In this document: positions 57,688 to 64,000 of the stretch, piece after piece | How positions within the stretch are numbered: the stretch's first letter is position 1 | How the letters are laid out: each line of letters starts with the position of its first letter | Assembly: GCA_965267475.1 (NCBI GenBank) | Contig: OZ254079.1 | Location: 496,001 to 560,000, forward strand | DNA from: JBCBKU01 sp965267475 | GTDB taxonomy: Bacteria; Pseudomonadota; Alphaproteobacteria; Rhodobacterales; Rhodobacteraceae | Reading direction: 5' to 3' | Length of the DNA stretch: 64,000 bases | Translations under genes and position numbers: made by a program | The notes under the pieces: generated by a model | Seen by the model: the letters and a program-made list of their open reading frames with translations, nothing else | Databases searched by the model: none | What the model was told of the DNA's origin: nothing

Positions 57688-58654
57688 CGTAGAGACCGGC
57701 CCGGGCGCAGTCATAAAGATCGGTTCGCTGACGCGCCGCTTCCAGACGGACATCGTTCCACTTCGGATGGCCCGAGGCGCGAAGCTGATCGATGTTATTG
57801 CTGATGATCCGGGTCAGTTCCTTGATGTCTTCGCAAGGTTCGGTGCCGTCTTCATAGGCGAAGGCAACAAGAAGCGATGTCACCGCGACTGTTCGGACCG
57901 GACGGTCCATCCAGGGATAGGCCGTCGCGGGGATGACGGCTTCCTGATAGGGGCTGTTGGGCAGGCTTAGAAGCTCGGGAAGGTCTACTTCGAGCAACTT
58001 GAGCTGGTCGTCCCGAGTTACGCTGTCGCGTGCAAATGACGAAGGGACACCTGCAATGTCGATCAGCATTCCGGATTTGGCAAATTCGAAGGCGCGCAGT
58101 GCATCGTCATTGCCAAGCTTGTCCAAGGTGATCTCGCTGGTCGAGATCTCGAGATTACGGAAAATGGAAAGTACGGTTCTTAGCGTTCCGCTGTCCGGGT
58201 TTCCGCCCCAAACCGGGTTGGCCAAGCGAACCGCATCGAGGAAGTTCGTCGCATTTGTGTCGTTGGACACGTAGACATGAATTTCCTCGCCATAGAGCGG
58301 CATGACCACCTTAATCCGGTCGACGATATCGCGTAGGACATCGTGGTCGGCGGCATGTTGGCGCAATTCTTCCAAAACGTCGGCCTGGACGATCGCCAAT
58401 TGATAATACTCGCCGGATTCCGCACCGGAATATCCCAACAGCCGCTTGATGTTATCAACTGACCCGCCGGTTTGGGCCACCTCGATTCCAACTCCTGCAC
58501 TTTCGACCAGCCGTTCAATGTCGAGACCAAACTCGTAGTACGTACCGGTGTCTTTGCCCGTCGCTATTCTGAGATCGCCCGCTTCAACCGGTCCTGCGGC
58601 GGACAGGCCAACCGCGACGGCCAGGGCAGTGGTAACGGCTCTCAGGTTCAACAT
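57680..58654 (-). CDS. TAXI-type (TRAP-associated) solute-binding protein without a transporter
   Basis: 324 aa. Signal peptide to about residue 25 (AVGLSAAGPVEA), then LRIATGKDTGTYYEFGLDIERL, the characteristic start of TAXI-family binding proteins, QTGGSVDNIKRLLGYSG, and VYVSNDTNATNFLDAVRLANPVWGGNPDSGTL. Its stop overlaps the caspase start, so it is in the same transcript. No TRAP membrane subunits are encoded within this window near it; it may have been recruited as a sensor or ligand-binding subunit. Confidence 0.8.
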   Translation of the reverse strand: MLNLRAVTTALAVAVGLSAAGPVEAGDLRIATGKDTGTYYEFGLDIERLVESAGVGIEVAQTGGSVDNIKRLLGYSGAESGEYYQLAIVQADVLEELRQHAADHDVLRDIVDRIKVVMPLYGEEIHVYVSNDTNATNFLDAVRLANPVWGGNPDSGTLRTVLSIFRNLEISTSEITLDKLGNDDALRAFEFAKSGMLIDIAGVPSSFARDSVTRDDQLKLLEVDLPELLSLPNSPYQEAVIPATAYPWMDRPVRTVAVTSLLVAFAYEDGTEPCEDIKELTRIISNNIDQLRASGHPKWNDVRLEAARQRTDLYDCARAGLYGE

Positions 58655-58680
58655 GGTCCGGATCCTTGCATCATGACATA

Positions 58681-59490
58681 TCAGTACTCTGGCGGGACCA
58701 GATCACTGGCGCGGACGAACCCGTAACCTGTGTTCTGGTGGAAAATCTGGACGAAACGCGTTTCGTCATTGGAACCCATGGCGATGACCATGGTGCGGGC
58801 CGGCAACCGGCCGAGTGTCTGTGCGTCGCTGCCGGATGCGAAAACCGATGCATCGGCGACGACGCGTGCAAACCGAAGGTTGCCGCCTTCGCGATTGGCC
58901 GGATCTGCCGTGCTGAGCCGGTCCAGAAGCGCACGTTTCTCGGTCAGACCAGACAGCGCCGATTCCACGGCCTTCAGCTGGTCCAGCCGCGCGCGCAACG
59001 CATCATTGGCCAGGCTGTCTTCGCGCAGGCTGATCCGCGATTCACGATCGCGAAGCGCATCATAGCGCGCCCTAAGATCGTCCCGCGCGGCCATGATGAC
59101 GCCAAGCTCGCCTGCCAAGATGGCCGAGACGTCTTCTTCCGGTGCCGCACAGGAAAACTTTGGGTATTCTGCCCGCGGCAGGTCTTCGCAATTGGCCAGC
59201 GGTCGCGGCAACAGGAATGACCAGGCGGCAGCACGCTCGGCGGCGGCGGCTTCTTCGGCCAACCTGCGTTGTTCTTCGCGTTGGCGTTCGAGCGCCTCGC
59301 TCGATTGCAGGCTGCACCGCCGGAACTTCACCCATTCCGTTTGCGGCACGTCGTCGCAAGTGTTGCCCGGTGGCGGCGGCAACCCAGTCAACCAGGGAAA
59401 CGCATTGGAAGATTGCGACTGCGCGAGGGACGGACTCAATAGTGCTGCACACACCAAAAAGGTGCGCAGAACCGCCCAATTTCCCCCCAT
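58681..59490 (-). CDS. Secreted coiled-coil protein with SH3-like C-terminus, caspase locus
   Basis: 269 aa; start at ATG 59490 with AAGG upstream. Signal peptide to about residue 26. N-terminal region has two Pro-Cys-rich stretches (PPPPGNTCDDVPQTEWVKFRRC; NCEDLPRAEYPKFSC), a highly helical Glu/Arg/Ala coiled coil (ALERQREEQRRLAEEAAAAERAAA and RDDLRARYDALRDRES), and a C-terminal FARVVADASVFASGS... VQIFHQNTGYGFVRASDLVPPEY that resembles a bacterial SH3 domain. First gene of the left arm; likely a scaffold or wall-binding protein. Confidence 0.72.
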   Translation of the reverse strand: MGGNWAVLRTFLVCAALLSPSLAQSQSSNAFPWLTGLPPPPGNTCDDVPQTEWVKFRRCSLQSSEALERQREEQRRLAEEAAAAERAAAWSFLLPRPLANCEDLPRAEYPKFSCAAPEEDVSAILAGELGVIMAARDDLRARYDALRDRESRISLREDSLANDALRARLDQLKAVESALSGLTEKRALLDRLSTADPANREGGNLRFARVVADASVFASGSDAQTLGRLPARTMVIAMGSNDETRFVQIFHQNTGYGFVRASDLVPPEY

Positions 59491-59664
59491 CAAATGCCTT
59501 GGCATTCGCCCATCACTAAACAATCAAGAGAAGACACGGCCGCAGAATCCGCATCGCTTAACAAAACGATAACAAGCTTGCTTTTGAGATGGCAAGCCTG
59601 CAAGCTCGCAACCAATTGGTATTGGTTGACTTTCTGTCGTGTATTGCCTGGGGGCTGCATCAAG
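59491..59664. promoter_or_regulatory. Divergent promoter region of the caspase locus
   Basis: 174 nt, AT-richer than the flanks, between the two arms. It contains TTGACT near 59627, facing the right arm. No gene is seen. It must hold the start sites of both arms, so the arms could be co-regulated. Confidence 0.5.
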
Positions 59665-60237
59665 ATGAGAATGGGATCTGCACAGGGCTTTGGCCTTTGC
59701 GGCGCCGCGTGCATTGGGCTTGCTGTAGGGGTGGCTTCAACCCCAGCGCGTGCCCAGCAGGGCGAGATTCTCTTTGATACGTTGGACGGATTCATCACGG
59801 TGATCGAGGCGGCCGTGGCCGCTGCCGAACCTGAGCCCGAGCCTTTGCCCGAACCGGAGGAAACGCTGATCGCCTGTTTCGGGCATCCCGAACAGCCCTT
59901 TGCGTCGAATATCGAACTGGAACAGGTTCTTCTGAGCACCGAAAACGGTACCGACCTTGCGAAGTCCTTTGTTTCGCAAATTCCATCACCGGAAGGCGGT
60001 GCCTGCCCGGGATTTGCCACGGGCCTGCTTGATGCCGCCGCATCCGAAGTCGAGTCGCAGGACGTCTCGGCGCTGAAAAGTTCCGCACTGCATCTGATCA
60101 GCTGCTCGGATCCCGGCGCACAATCGCTGACCATGGAGGCCATTCAGGATCTTCAGGTCCGGATCGGGGCTGCGATCCGCGGGCACGAAACCGCGGCGCA
60201 ATCCATTGCCGAAAAGCGGGTGGCCTGTGGTCTTTGA
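59665..60237 (+). CDS. Secreted Pro/Glu-rich protein, caspase locus
   Basis: 190 aa; start ATG 59665. Signal peptide ending PARA about residue 31. After it comes ITVIEAAVAAAEPEPEPLPEPEE, an acidic Pro-Glu linker, then a helical domain with cysteines (IACFGHPEQP, GACPGFATG, ISCSDPG, VACGL) at regular spacing. Not recognised. Its end overlaps the next gene by 11 nt. Confidence 0.68.
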   Translation: MRMGSAQGFGLCGAACIGLAVGVASTPARAQQGEILFDTLDGFITVIEAAVAAAEPEPEPLPEPEETLIACFGHPEQPFASNIELEQVLLSTENGTDLAKSFVSQIPSPEGGACPGFATGLLDAAASEVESQDVSALKSSALHLISCSDPGAQSLTMEAIQDLQVRIGAAIRGHETAAQSIAEKRVACGL

Positions 60238-61297
60238 ACGCCGAATATATCAGGCCCTGACCGTCGCGTGTCTTGCGGGCGTTCTCGCGGCCCCATCGAT
60301 CCAGGCGCAATCGGTGCTGGAAGAACAGGCGTTGAAGGCCGTCACTGCGGCGAAGACAGAAATCGTGCGGATCCGAAACGAGATCGCCGCGCTTGAAGCC
60401 GAAGTGGCCCGACGCGAGGCTGGGTTCGATGCGGCCCTGTCGCAGGGCGATACCGCCGAAGATGTCGAGCGTGAGATCACCGAATTGGAACGGCAGGTGT
60501 CGCTGAACGGCTTTTTCCAGGATCTGTCCTCGACCTGTCGGGGCCGGATGATCGACCCCTCAGGATCGGGCGGTGTTGCCGCGGCGAACGACTGTCTGTC
60601 GCAGGTCCGGCTGCGGGTGCCACTGCCCGAGACTTTCGAATGCAGCTCGCTCGCCTTCGTGACCCAGGGGCCCGAGGCGATCCGGCTGGAGGGCTATGTG
60701 TCCAGCACCGATGATCTGGCCGAACTGATCGCACAATATGGGCCGCGCACCGCGTCGACCATCGAAGTACGGCCCTGGCCCGTTTGCGCGGCGCTTGATG
60801 CGCTGGAATTGCCGCTGACCGCGGTGGAGAAGCCGCGCGTGCGGATGTTGGCGCGCCAGACCATGTTCCGGTTCGGCGACAGCCTGGCCTTTGAGGTGCG
60901 GACGCCGTCATTTCCAAGCTTTGTCTATGCGGCCTATCTGGGCGCCAACGGCAAGGTCGAAAACCTGACGCCGCGCGGCGGACCGCTACGCAAGCAGGAA
61001 CCGCCCAACGCGATCCTGCGCTTTGGTGACGGTTTAGAGGGGCGCCCGACCTATACCGCGTCGGAACCGGCGGGGCCCGAGGCGATCATCGTGATCGCGG
61101 CGCGTAGCCCCATCGACCAGCTTGAAGAGATCGAGGTCGGGCAGTTTGGCGAATACATTCAGGACAACGGCCAGAAGATCGACCGGGCCAGCTATATCGG
61201 GCTGTTGGAAAAGGGGCTGGCCGACGTGCCGGACCGGAGCCAGTCCGGGCGCGACATAGCGGCCAATCTGATTCACATCGAAGTGGTAGAAAACTGA
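60227..61297 (+). CDS. Secreted DUF4384-domain protein with coiled coil, caspase locus
   Basis: 356 aa if it starts at GTG 60227 (VVFERRIYQALTVACLAGVLA), inside the end of the previous gene. Signal peptide to about residue 28, a coiled coil (LEEQALKAVTAAKTEIVRIRNEIAALEAEVARR), then a middle domain with cysteines, and a C-terminal DUF4384-like beta domain (MFRFGDSLAFEVRTPSFPSFVYAAYLGANGKVENLTPRGG, EAIIVIAARSP). DUF4384 is often found beside or fused to caspase-like proteins. Confidence 0.75.
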   Translation: MVFERRIYQALTVACLAGVLAAPSIQAQSVLEEQALKAVTAAKTEIVRIRNEIAALEAEVARREAGFDAALSQGDTAEDVEREITELERQVSLNGFFQDLSSTCRGRMIDPSGSGGVAAANDCLSQVRLRVPLPETFECSSLAFVTQGPEAIRLEGYVSSTDDLAELIAQYGPRTASTIEVRPWPVCAALDALELPLTAVEKPRVRMLARQTMFRFGDSLAFEVRTPSFPSFVYAAYLGANGKVENLTPRGGPLRKQEPPNAILRFGDGLEGRPTYTASEPAGPEAIIVIAARSPIDQLEEIEVGQFGEYIQDNGQKIDRASYIGLLEKGLADVPDRSQSGRDIAANLIHIEVVEN

Positions 61298-61305
61298 GGA
61301 CTGAC

Positions 61306-61860
61306 ATGCTGCGACGGATCATCTGTTTTTCTGCGGTTCCCTTGCTGGGGGCCTTCCTTGCAACGGGCGCCTTCGCCCAGAACTTTGCGACGGCGGATAC
61401 CATCATATCTGCGCTGACGCCGGAGAAGACCGGGCCGGTCGTCCGGTCGATGACGCCGCAGGCAAAGCGCGGCATCTCGATTTCGGGCCAGCTTCCGCCG
61501 CAAGTGGATCTGCCGAAGATCGCGCTGACCGTGAACTTTGATCTGGATAGCGCGCGCCTGACCAATGACGGAATGATCGCGCTTCGGTCGCTTGCCAAGG
61601 CGCTGCTTGACACGCGGCTGGACGGGATGACGTTCCAAGTGGCAGGTCACACGGATGGCCGCGGCGATCCGGCCTATAACCAAAGCCTGTCAGATCGCCG
61701 CGCGCGCGCCGTGGTCGAGCATCTGGTCGGTTTCTACGACGTGCCGCGCGACCGGCTTGTGCCGATCGGCTACGGGTTCACGCGCCCAGCCAATGCGTCC
61801 AACCTTCTTGATCCGCTGAACCGGCGGGTCGAAATCATCAACGTTCAGCCATTGTCCTGA
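61306..61860 (+). CDS. OmpA-family peptidoglycan-binding protein, caspase locus
   Basis: 184 aa. Signal peptide MLRRIICFSAVPLLGAFLATGAFA, a linker, then an OmpA C-terminal domain at about 75-182: LTVNFDLDSARLTNDGMIALRSLAKAL, VAGHTDGRGDPAYNQSLSDRRARAVVEHL, IGYGFTRPANASNLLDPLNRRVEI. The Asp and Arg residues that grip meso-diaminopimelate are present. It lacks a beta barrel, so it is a soluble or anchored wall-binding protein. GAGGAC precedes the ATG, 8 nt after the previous stop. Confidence 0.88.
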   Translation: MLRRIICFSAVPLLGAFLATGAFAQNFATADTIISALTPEKTGPVVRSMTPQAKRGISISGQLPPQVDLPKIALTVNFDLDSARLTNDGMIALRSLAKALLDTRLDGMTFQVAGHTDGRGDPAYNQSLSDRRARAVVEHLVGFYDVPRDRLVPIGYGFTRPANASNLLDPLNRRVEIINVQPLS

Positions 61861-61876
61861 ACCGGGGGGTCATTTC

Positions 61877-63394
61877 ATGTTTCGTATTCTTCTGGGGTTC
61901 ATCCTTGCCGCCGTGTCCGCCGTGGCGGCCTTCGCGGAAAAGCGCGTTGCCTTGGTGATCGGCAACTCGGCCTATCAAAACGCTGCACCGCTGGCCAATC
62001 CGGCGAACGATGCCCAAGCCATGGCCAACAAGTTCGCCGCGCTCGGGTTCGAGGTGATCGAGGGCTATGACCTCGACAAGCTGGGCATGGATGTGAAGCT
62101 GCGGGAATTTTCCCTGGCCTCGCGCGACAGCGATATGAACGTCTTCTTCTATGCAGGCCACGGGATGGCGGTGAACGGCCAGAACTATCTGGTGCCGATC
62201 GACGCCATGTTCGCCGATGAAGTGGCACTGGATTTCGAAGCGGTGCCGGTCGATTTCATCACGCGGCAGATGTCCTTCTCCGATGCCGTGAACCTGGTCT
62301 TCCTGGATGCCTGCCGCGACAACCCGTTGTCCACGCAGCTTAGCCGGTCGCTGGGTGGCGGCACGCGGTCAGGCGCGATTTCGCAGGGCCTGTCAGAGAT
62401 GAAGATCACCAATCCCGGAAAGGGCTTGGCGATTGCCTTCGCGACCAGCCCGGGTGAGGTTGCTTACGACGGCGAGGGCGCAAACTCGCCCTTCACCACG
62501 GCGCTTCTGAAGCATATCGATGCGCCGAACACCGACATTGCCGAGGTCTTTTCGCGTGTGACGGGCGAGGTTTATCAAACCACCGCCCAACAGCAACGGC
62601 CCTGGCTGAACATGTCCTTGACGGGTTCGGTTGTTCTGAACGCGACGCCGGCGGCGTTGGAAACCACGGATGACAGCATTGCTGCGGCCAATTCGGGCTC
62701 AAGCGCCACCGCAGGCGATCAGACGGCCAATCTGGACATGCAAAAAATGCTATTCGACATCGCGCGGGACAGCGACAACGTGGAAGATTACCGCGCCTAT
62801 CTGGACACGTTCCCCAACGGGCTGTTTGCTAACAACGCACGGCGCCGGATCCGCACGCTTGAGGGCGGTGCCGTTGTGGCATCCACCGATCCGAAAGTGG
62901 TTCAGGGTGCTGTGGGCGACAATTCCCGCGCCCGGTCGATCAACGAGAACGGCGCGCTTAGCTTGACGGCAACACCCGCGGTGCAGGCCGCCCCGGCCAA
63001 TCAGGCCACCGAAGCGGCGCTGGGCCTCGACAAGCAGAAGCGCGGCGAGATCCAATCGCGTCTGACGGCGACGGGCAATGACACCCGGGGGATCGATGGG
63101 TCCTGGGGACGAAACACGCGGACTGCCCTGGCCAACTGGCAGGCGCAGAACGGGCTCGCGCCCACCGGCTTCATGAACAGTTTGCAACTGGACCTGCTGG
63201 TGTCACAGACCGAAGGCCGTTTCGTGCCTTATGTGCCGCGCGCCGCCACAGCATCGCGGCCCGCAACCACCGGCACGACGCAGCGGACCACGCAGCGCAC
63301 GCAACAGCGGACGCAGCCGCGCGGCGCGACGCCGGGTGAAGTGGGGCAGATCCTGCAAGGGGTTGGGTCGATCCTGCAAGGGATCAACCGGTAA
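61877..63394 (+). CDS. Secreted caspase-like protease with peptidoglycan-binding module
   Basis: 505 aa. Signal peptide to residue 20. Caspase (C14) domain 22-255: EKRVALVIGNSAYQNAAPLANPANDAQAM, His95 (FFYAGHGMAV) and Cys146 (VFLDACRDNP), SPFTTALLKHI. A short helical repeat at 285-330 (MLFDIARDSDNVEDYRAYLDTFPNGLFANNARRRI). A peptidoglycan-binding module at about 385-445 (EIQSRLTATGNDTRGIDGSWGRNTRTALANWQAQNGLAPTG). Then a Thr/Gln/Arg-rich tail. Last gene of the right arm; GGGGGG precedes the ATG. Likely a wall-attached periplasmic protease. Confidence 0.87.
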   Translation: MFRILLGFILAAVSAVAAFAEKRVALVIGNSAYQNAAPLANPANDAQAMANKFAALGFEVIEGYDLDKLGMDVKLREFSLASRDSDMNVFFYAGHGMAVNGQNYLVPIDAMFADEVALDFEAVPVDFITRQMSFSDAVNLVFLDACRDNPLSTQLSRSLGGGTRSGAISQGLSEMKITNPGKGLAIAFATSPGEVAYDGEGANSPFTTALLKHIDAPNTDIAEVFSRVTGEVYQTTAQQQRPWLNMSLTGSVVLNATPAALETTDDSIAAANSGSSATAGDQTANLDMQKMLFDIARDSDNVEDYRAYLDTFPNGLFANNARRRIRTLEGGAVVASTDPKVVQGAVGDNSRARSINENGALSLTATPAVQAAPANQATEAALGLDKQKRGEIQSRLTATGNDTRGIDGSWGRNTRTALANWQAQNGLAPTGFMNSLQLDLLVSQTEGRFVPYVPRAATASRPATTGTTQRTTQRTQQRTQPRGATPGEVGQILQGVGSILQGINR

Positions 63395-63403
63395 GCTGAC
63401 AGA

Positions 63404-64000
63404 TCAGAGGCGCGCGGCGGCCCGTGCCGCGCCCTCGCTTAGCGCGCCTAGTTTGGCATATGCGATCTCGGGATCGACCGCGCCGAAGCCCGCGAAGGTG
63501 CCGAAGCCGCAATCGGACCCGGCGATGACGCGATCCGATCCGACGATGCCGGTGAACCGCTGAATGCGCTGGGCCACAAGCTCGGGGTGTTCCACGAAAT
63601 TCGTCGTCGTGTCCACGACACCCGGCACCAGGATCTTGTCGTCCGGGATCTCGGTCTTGCGGTCGCGGAACACGGTCCATTCATGGGCGTGACGTGGGTT
63701 TGACGTTTCGAACAAGACGTATCTTGCCTTGGCCGACATGAGCGTTGGGAACACCTTGTCCATCTCGATATCGCAGACATGGGGCCCTTCGTAATTGCCC
63801 CAGCAAATGTGGATGCGCACCTTCTCTTCCGGCACATCTGCCAAGGCGTGGTTCAGCGCCTCGATATGCATGTTGGCGATCTTGAGAAATTCGTCATCCG
63901 ACAGGTCGTTGAACAGCATATGGCGCGATAGCGCGAGGTCCGGACAATCGAGTTGTAGGTCAAGGCCCGAGCCGACGATGGTTTCATACTCGGCCTTCAT
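63404..64000 (-). CDS. MetE-like cobalamin-independent methionine synthase family protein, N-terminus possibly outside window
   Basis: 198 aa visible, C-terminal part of a beta/alpha barrel. Seen: HICWGNYEGPHVCDIEMDKV (zinc His/Cys region), FETSNPRHAHEW, GVVDTTTNFVEHPELVAQRI and GSDCGFGTFAG (late zinc-binding Cys). The family of COG0620-type proteins includes archaeal methyltransferases of about 370 aa, so roughly half is missing at the right edge; the ATG at 64000 is probably internal. Convergent with the second caspase gene, 9 nt apart. Confidence 0.78.
   Translation of the reverse strand: MKAEYETIVGSGLDLQLDCPDLALSRHMLFNDLSDDEFLKIANMHIEALNHALADVPEEKVRIHICWGNYEGPHVCDIEMDKVFPTLMSAKARYVLFETSNPRHAHEWTVFRDRKTEIPDDKILVPGVVDTTTNFVEHPELVAQRIQRFTGIVGSDRVIAGSDCGFGTFAGFGAVDPEIAYAKLGALSEGAARAAARL

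Overview
The window is GC-rich (roughly 60-65 % by eye) and gene-dense, and it reads as chromosome of a Rhodobacteraceae (Roseobacter-group) alphaproteobacterium. The signs are: petP/petR regulator genes, a ccrM GANTC methyltransferase, the HDAC-like/xseB/ispA/dxs run, a serC leader-RNA motif in front of serC-serA, a fzlA-like gene, and a full C-P lyase cluster with a DUF1045 gene. I saw no rRNA, tRNA, CRISPR array, transposase or phage gene.

Layout. 0-13 kb is housekeeping on the minus strand: isoprenoid synthesis (dxs, ispA), xseB, an HDAC-like amidohydrolase and petRP. Next come ilvE (divergent), an EamA exporter, queG, a fzlA-like gene, clpS, mtgA, rlmN and a PAS hybrid histidine kinase. 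13-21 kb holds an IalB-like protein and serine synthesis (serB; serC and serA on the plus strand, each with a structured leader). A PPP phosphatase and a DegP-like protease follow. 20.6-30 kb is accessory: a Hint-domain protein, two different membrane-tethered DNA-binding proteins, a TetR/SRPBCC divergon with two palindromic operators, ccrM-rnhB with three clustered GANTC sites, and a five-hairpin non-coding stretch beside a His-rich secreted protein.

29.7-42.1 kb is a phosphonate island: the core C-P lyase genes phnGHIJ, phnK, phnL, phnN and phnM, the transporter phnCDE1E2, the regulator phnF, a hexapeptide acetyltransferase and a DUF1045 protein. No phnP is visible. The DUF1045 protein has two H-x-T motifs of the 2H phosphoesterase kind and may do the PhnP step. 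42.4-43.8 kb is a protealysin-like M4 protease with a probable emfourin inhibitor gene. 44-53.3 kb holds a DUF1127-like protein, OsmC, two flavin oxidoreductases, a tripartite tricarboxylate transporter (tctCBA), a MarR regulator with a probable paired operator, a membrane protein, and an AtuA/DUF4387 pair.

53.3-63.4 kb is the most unusual part: a two-armed divergent locus of nine predicted envelope or secreted proteins. The left arm has a 732-aa protein with two complete caspase (C14) domains, an orphan TAXI-type binding protein, a coiled-coil/SH3-like protein and two uncharacterised envelope proteins. The right arm has a Pro/Glu-rich secreted protein, a DUF4384 protein, an OmpA-like peptidoglycan anchor and a second caspase with a C-terminal peptidoglycan-binding module. 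The second caspase domain of the tandem protein lies in a sharply bounded low-GC patch. I propose this as a candidate undescribed periplasmic caspase system; its function is not known from sequence. The window ends inside a MetE-like gene.
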